From: Janthinobacterium sp. CG3
GTDB taxonomy: Bacteria > Pseudomonadota > Gammaproteobacteria > Burkholderiales > Burkholderiaceae_D
Assembly: GCF_000344615.1 (NCBI RefSeq)
Contig: NZ_KB467824.1
Location: 1,390,592 to 1,454,591, forward strand
Length of the DNA: 64,000 nt
Direction: 5' to 3'
The notes beneath the pieces were generated by a model, which searched no databases, was not told the origin of the DNA, and worked only from the letters and a program-made list of their open reading frames with translations. The translations under genes were made by a program, and so were the position numbers. This document shows, piece by piece, positions 60,143 to 64,000 of the stretch (position 1 is the first letter of the stretch; every line of letters starts with the position of its first letter).

Positions 60143-60177
60143 GCAAAAAGCCCGTCTGCGACAAACGGGCTTTTTGC
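60143..60177. terminator. Strong bidirectional terminator
   Basis: GCAAAAAGCCCGT pairs fully with ACGGGCTTTTTGC around CTGCGACAA. It separates the LysR gene from the convergent small lipoprotein gene. Confidence 0.93.
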
Positions 60178-60205
60178 GTTTCCACCGGGCTGGCCGGGAT
60201 AGTTC

Positions 60206-60421
60206 TTACTTTTGGACGGAGCCGTTCTTGACTTTCTGGCGGTCCCGCTCATAGTCCTCGTAACTGGTGCGGTTGCGTTGTTTGCACGAATAGCGGTCGG
60301 TCTCGCTAAGCAGGCTGTCGCAATACGCGCCGACGCGGTCTTGGTTGATATCGTAAAGCACACTGCAACCTGAGTTAGCTATGACGGCGAAAAATAACAG
60401 CAACTTGATGGATTTCTTCAT
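60206..60421 (-). CDS. Small putative lipoprotein
   Basis: 71 residues. Signal peptide MKKSIKLLLFFAVIANSGC with lipobox NSGC (Cys19), then a charged helix-forming tail with two further Cys (VGAYCDSLLSETDRYSCKQR). Family not recognised. Spacer 60422-60587 contains no gene I can support. Confidence 0.7.
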   Translation of the reverse strand: MKKSIKLLLFFAVIANSGCSVLYDINQDRVGAYCDSLLSETDRYSCKQRNRTSYEDYERDRQKVKNGSVQK

Positions 60422-60587
60422 AGCGAACGTAAATTATTGACGGGGTCGGAAAATAAAATAAAGCTGGGTACATGGTAGTGGCAGCTTCGCTCGGGGTATC
60501 GGATAAGTATAAACCGGTGAAATTAGTCTACCATGCGCGCCGGCGCTTTTTCAATGTTTAACTAAAACGCTTTGTTTATTTGAATGT

Positions 60588-61346
60588 TTATTCGCCGCGC
60601 AGGGAATCTAGCCAGCGCCGCACCTGTTGCGCGACCCAGGCGCCGTCGTCAAGCGGCAAGTCGTGGCCGGCGCTGGGGTGCAGCCGGCACGGCGCGCCCC
60701 AGTGCTCGGCCAGGCGCAGCGAACAGCGCGCGTCGACCAAGCGGTCGTTGCTGCTGGCCAGCACCAGCGTGGCCGCCGCCGGCCGCCGCGGCGGCGCCCG
60801 GTAGCGCGCCGCCGACAGCAGTTGGCGCAATGCGTTGGCGCGCGCCACCGGGTAGTCGCGCTGGTAGCCGATCCAGCGAGGCAGCAAGCTGGCGCGGCCG
60901 GCGCCGTCGGCGCTGGTCAGGCGCAGGATCAGCCGTTCCTGGCGCGCCGCGCCGCCCAGCAGCGCCAGTGCCGCCAGCGCGCAGTAGTTCTGCCAGCGCA
61001 GGCGCCGGTAGAACGGACTGAACGGGCGCATGCTGGTGTTGATCAGGACCAACGCGGCGATTTCGTCCGGATAGCGCGCCGCCCATTCGACCGCCACCAT
61101 GCCGCCCAGCGACAGCGCCAGCACGTGGTAGGGTGCGGCGCAACCCTGCGCGGCCAGCTCGCCGCGGCAAAACTCGACCATGTCGGCAACCCGCGACGCG
61201 CTCGCCATGCGGTGGCGCGTGCCGTTGCCCGGCAAATCGGGCGTGACGATGCGCGCCTGCGGCACAGCCTGCCCGAACTGCGCGGGAAAGGCGTCCCAGT
61301 GGCGTTGCTCGCGCATCAGGCCGCGCAGGAATACCCAGGTGCTCAT
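60588..61346 (-). CDS. Alpha/beta hydrolase
   Basis: 252 residues. Cap-less alpha/beta fold: FLRGLMREQRHWDAF, nucleophile elbow LALSLGGMVAVEWA (Ser in LSLGG), Asp in LASSNDRLVD and His in PSAGHDLPLDD. Cytoplasmic esterase or lipase of unknown substrate. Its ATG overlaps the stop of the M14 carboxypeptidase (ATGA), so the two are translated together. Confidence 0.85.
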   Translation of the reverse strand: MSTWVFLRGLMREQRHWDAFPAQFGQAVPQARIVTPDLPGNGTRHRMASASRVADMVEFCRGELAAQGCAAPYHVLALSLGGMVAVEWAARYPDEIAALVLINTSMRPFSPFYRRLRWQNYCALAALALLGGAARQERLILRLTSADGAGRASLLPRWIGYQRDYPVARANALRQLLSAARYRAPPRRPAAATLVLASSNDRLVDARCSLRLAEHWGAPCRLHPSAGHDLPLDDGAWVAQQVRRWLDSLRGE

Positions 61347-62371
61347 CGCTGGTGCTGGTGGGCGTACCAGCGCGCCATCGCGTCGGCCTCGCGGGCCTGC
61401 CGCACCAACCCTTCGGGCAGCCAGCGCCGGTAGCCGCAGGCGGCGCGCGCCAGGAAGTCGAGCCAGACGGTGTGGCTGCGCAAGACCCGCTGCAAGCGGT
61501 GTTCCGGCTTCGGATTGAACATGCCCAGGCGGCTGAACAACTGGCGCGGATTTTTCTTGACCCACAGCCAGGACCCCATTTCCAGCGTCAGCGGCAGGAA
61601 CACCCGTTCGCTGTCGCGCACCGCGTTCAGGTACAGGTAGTCCCACAAGTCGCCATGGGTGCGGTACTGCCGGCTTTGCGGCTCGAACACATAGTTATGG
61701 TTCGGGTGGCTTTGGCTAAACAACTGCTCCAGCGCGCCGATGTCGGCCAGATGCGCGATCGGCGCGGCCGTGTGGGCGTGCGGAAACCAGATGCGGTCGC
61801 GCAAGCCGAAACCGGAGTGGCAGTCGAGCGCCAGGCTGAACTCGCGCGGCAACAGCTCCCGCTCGACGACGCGGCAGACGGCGCGGCTTTCCGCCTCCAT
61901 CGGCGCGCCGAGCGGCCCGCGATACCACGGCAGGCGCGGGCTGTAGCGTTGCCCGCCGAGTAGGAACGGCACGGTTTCAAGCGAGTCGACCGGGGCGTTG
62001 CGCATCAGGTCGACGCCGTGTGGATTGCAGCGGGTCGAGCACCACATGCCGCCGGGATTAATCAGCGGCATGAACACCAGCCGCACCGCCTGCAATTGCT
62101 GGTGCAACACGTGGTCCCAGCGCAGCCGCGCCAGCAGGCTTTGCAGGAAGGCCAGCAGCACCTGCGTGCCGATCCGTTCCAGGCCGTGGATGCCGCCGAA
62201 AAAGCCGACGGCCGGCACGTCCAGGCTGGGGTTGCCCAGCGCCACCGTGTAGACCGGCAACTCGTGCGCTCCGACCCGCACCGCGCAACTGGTGCTCACC
62301 TCCACCTGCGCCCCGCCCTCTTCGATCAGGCGTTCCAGGATGAGTAATTCGGGGAGCTTGGTCTCGATCAT
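61343..62371 (-). CDS. M14-family zinc carboxypeptidase (succinylglutamate-desuccinylase-like)
   Basis: 342 residues, no signal peptide, so cytoplasmic. Zinc ligands His and Glu in GGIHGLERIG, and His in LALDCHSGFG; likely catalytic Glu in LPLTLEMGSWLW. NPGGMWCSTRCNPHGVDLMR is the substrate-binding region. The cytoplasmic M14 group includes murein-peptide and amino-acid deacylases. Overlaps the alpha/beta hydrolase gene by four bases. Confidence 0.87.
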   Translation of the reverse strand: MIETKLPELLILERLIEEGGAQVEVSTSCAVRVGAHELPVYTVALGNPSLDVPAVGFFGGIHGLERIGTQVLLAFLQSLLARLRWDHVLHQQLQAVRLVFMPLINPGGMWCSTRCNPHGVDLMRNAPVDSLETVPFLLGGQRYSPRLPWYRGPLGAPMEAESRAVCRVVERELLPREFSLALDCHSGFGLRDRIWFPHAHTAAPIAHLADIGALEQLFSQSHPNHNYVFEPQSRQYRTHGDLWDYLYLNAVRDSERVFLPLTLEMGSWLWVKKNPRQLFSRLGMFNPKPEHRLQRVLRSHTVWLDFLARAACGYRRWLPEGLVRQAREADAMARWYAHQHQR

Positions 62372-62458
62372 GTCGGGCGCGGTGGCGTTGTTTGAACCAC
62401 CATGGTATCCGCTCGGGGACCCCGCGCGGGCTATTGCACTAAAAGAAACTCAACGACA

Positions 62459-63352
62459 TCAATCATTGAGTAAAGGATTGTTGGCGGCAAATTCCACCAA
62501 ATGGTCGAGGAAAGCCCGCACCCGGGCCGGCATGTAGCGCTGCTGCGCCCACACGGCGTAGACGTTGCGCGGCTCCGGCATCCATTGCGGCAACAGGCGC
62601 ACCAGCGTGCCGGCAACGATGAGGTCGCGGCACTGCAATAGCGGACACAACGTAATGCCGAAGCCGGCCTCGGCCATCTCCACCACCAGCCGCATTTCGT
62701 TGACGCGCAGACGGGCCTGCGGCTCGATCACCTCCTCGGCGCCGCTGGCCGGGTTGCGCAGGCGCCAATGGCGCAGCGGCTCGGCCACCAGCAACGCGTG
62801 CCCGTGCAGGGCTGCGACGTCGTCCGGCGCGCCGGCCTGCGCCAGATACGCCGGCGACGCCACCAGTACCAGCCCGGCGTTGCCGAGGCGGCGCCGCATC
62901 AGCGTCGAATCGTGCAGCGCGCCGATGCGGATGGCCAGGTCGGCGCCGCTGCCGACCAGGTCCTGGATCTGGTTCGACAGTTCCATTTCCAGGTTGATCT
63001 CCGGGTACAGGCGCATGAAACTGATCAGCGCCGGCGTCAGCAAACCGCTGGCGAAGTTGACCGGCGCCAGCAGACGGATGTTGCCCGACAGCGCGCCCAG
63101 GCTGGCATCGAGGCGCTGCGTGGCCTGGCGCAGCGCATGCACCAGCGGACGACACTGCTCGTAATATTGCCAGCCCTCGGCGGTCGGCTGCATGCGCCGG
63201 GCGCTGCGGTTAAGCAACTGGTAGCCCAGCTTGCGTTCCAGCTTTTGCAGGCGCCGGGTGACGGTGGCAGCGGGCACCGCCTCCTTTTCGGCTGCGGCGC
63301 TCAGGCTGCCCGCCTCGACAATGGCGACAAACAGGGCTAGATCGTCCAGCAT
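62459..63352 (-). CDS. LysR-family transcriptional regulator
   Basis: 297 residues. Helix-turn-helix LALFVAIVEAGSLSAAAEKE and VPAATVTRRLQKLERKLGYQ, then a substrate-binding domain of the AaeR/DmlR type (LDASLGALSGNIRLLAPVNF). Divergent from DUF2798 and VOC genes, which are the natural candidates for regulation. Confidence 0.9.
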   Translation of the reverse strand: MLDDLALFVAIVEAGSLSAAAEKEAVPAATVTRRLQKLERKLGYQLLNRSARRMQPTAEGWQYYEQCRPLVHALRQATQRLDASLGALSGNIRLLAPVNFASGLLTPALISFMRLYPEINLEMELSNQIQDLVGSGADLAIRIGALHDSTLMRRRLGNAGLVLVASPAYLAQAGAPDDVAALHGHALLVAEPLRHWRLRNPASGAEEVIEPQARLRVNEMRLVVEMAEAGFGITLCPLLQCRDLIVAGTLVRLLPQWMPEPRNVYAVWAQQRYMPARVRAFLDHLVEFAANNPLLND

Positions 63353-63402
63353 GATGTCATTTGTGGAATTTGAGATTAAAGATATCGCCCTAGTATAGAA
63401 CT

Positions 63403-63430
63403 TTGCAATTTGTTAGGCTATGCTTATAAC
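63403..63430 (+). promoter_or_regulatory. Candidate promoter of the DUF2798 gene
   Basis: TTGCAA (63403-63408), 16-bp spacer, TATAAC (63425-63430), 23 bases before the ATG at 63453. Confidence 0.4.
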
Positions 63431-63452
63431 AACTTTTGACCGGGAATGCATC

Positions 63453-63701
63453 ATGTCGGACGCCATACGCCTGCGTATTACCTTTGCGTTTTTTATGTCC
63501 TTGCTGATGACGGTGCTGATGAGCATGTGGGTCACCTGGCTCAACATCGGTTTCCATCCCGATTTCCTGGCCCGCTGGCGCCATGCTTTCGTGGCGGCGT
63601 GGCCGGTCGCCTTTTTCGCGGTGATGTTGTTCGCGCCCAAGGTGAACGGCTTGAGCCAGCGCCTGCTGCGGCGCTTTCCGCGCCGCGACACCAAGGTGTA
63701 A
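63453..63701 (+). CDS. DUF2798-family small membrane protein
   Basis: 82 residues, two TM helices (ITFAFFMSLLMTVLMSMWVT and HAFVAAWPVAFFAVMLFAPK). Family of unknown function common in proteobacteria. The ATG lies behind GGGA. Probably transcribed with the VOC gene 61 bases downstream. Confidence 0.82.
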   Translation: MSDAIRLRITFAFFMSLLMTVLMSMWVTWLNIGFHPDFLARWRHAFVAAWPVAFFAVMLFAPKVNGLSQRLLRRFPRRDTKV

Positions 63702-63762
63702 GCGCACGCGGGAGGCCGCGCGGCCTTATACTTGCCATGCCACATTGAGCGGGGGAATGTCC

Positions 63763-64000
63763 ATGCTTGACCATGTATCCGTGACCGTTGCCAACCTGGA
63801 CAGGGCCGAACGCTTCTACGACGCCGTCTTCGCCGCGCTCGGCGTCGTCAAGGTCGGCTCGGACCACGCCGCAGCCTGGATCGGCTACGGCGAGCGCTGC
63901 GACGCCGACCATCCGCAGCGCAGCTATTTTTCGGTGCGCCACGGCCCGCCGCCGGACGACGCGCCACGGCGCCACTACTGCTTCAAGGCGCCCAGCCGCG
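63763..64000 (+). CDS. VOC/glyoxalase-family protein, 3' end beyond window
   Basis: 79 residues visible. Starts MLDHVSVTVANLDRAERFYD, the N-terminal half of a VOC module with the His metal ligand in LDHVSV and the RAxxFYD helix. ATG 63763 is six bases after GGGGGA; ATG 63757 in frame is less likely. Could be a glyoxalase-like dioxygenase or resistance protein. The end is cut off. Confidence 0.85.
   Translation, partial: MLDHVSVTVANLDRAERFYDAVFAALGVVKVGSDHAAAWIGYGERCDADHPQRSYFSVRHGPPPDDAPRRHYCFKAPSR

Overview
The window is one contiguous stretch of a high-GC bacterial chromosome. Its gene content suggests a beta-proteobacterium of the Oxalobacteraceae (Massilia / Duganella / Janthinobacterium type): the mltG-tmk-holB-pilZ-tatD run, a PHA synthase divergent from an Hsp20 gene, many LysR regulators and hybrid histidine kinases, secreted chitinase and protease, and a CusCBA-type metal pump. 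This placement comes from family knowledge and gene order, not from a search. I saw no rRNA, tRNA, CRISPR array, phage module or transposase.

Layout. 1-2.5 kb: the 5' part of a His-rich CzcI-like metal-resistance gene, a secreted GH18 chitinase, and a leader with a 12-codon ORF ahead of an RsgA-type GTPase. 3.8-6.4 kb: a GNAT acetyltransferase and a YtcJ-type amidohydrolase. 6.7-13.3 kb: a copper/silver efflux operon (small Cys/His/Met-rich exported protein, CusC-, CusB+CusF- and CusA-like proteins) with stop/start overlaps. 13.6-17.7 kb: aldehyde dehydrogenase, then divergent hsp20 and phaC sharing an FNR/ANR-like box. 17.8-24.5 kb: two large convergent hybrid histidine kinases. 24.5-29.8 kb: TerB protein, exported alpha/beta hydrolase, EF-G, outer-membrane phospholipase A. 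29.9-36.2 kb (minus strand): a small hypothetical protein, a methyltransferase, and the mltG-tmk-holB-pilZ-tatD-ankyrin cluster. 36.3-38.4 kb: ygfZ, a DUF4936 gene and an NRDE gene. 38.4-45.1 kb (minus): a GNAT gene and a six-gene acyl-CoA/ketone catabolic operon (thiolase, acyl-CoA dehydrogenase, Dabb, SDR, zinc-free alkenal/one oxidoreductase, SDR). 45.4-47.1 kb: an MHS-family transporter with a large inserted loop, preceded by an 11-bp tandem repeat.

47.1-49.5 kb is the most unusual part: a LysR regulator and a divergent SbtA-type bicarbonate transporter followed by a severely shortened purE-like ORF. The segment is bracketed by two almost identical terminators, as if it had been inserted. 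49.5-52.4 kb: a lipoprotein and a secreted metalloprotease. 52.4-57.2 kb (minus): a galactofuranose ABC transporter (ytfQ-ytfR-ytfT-yjfF) with a dispersed hairpin repeat inside the operon. 57.4-64 kb: glutaminase, DUF3224, LysR, a small lipoprotein, an alpha/beta hydrolase overlapping an M14 carboxypeptidase, another LysR, a DUF2798 membrane protein, and a VOC/glyoxalase gene cut by the right edge.

Together the genes describe an aerobic or micro-aerobic soil/water heterotroph that degrades chitin and protein outside the cell, imports and oxidises sugars and acyl compounds, stores carbon as PHA and resists metals. The best leads for undescribed regulation are the rsgA leader, the Hsp20/PhaC ANR box, the 11-bp repeat before the MHS transporter, and the SbtA/LysR/purE-remnant island.
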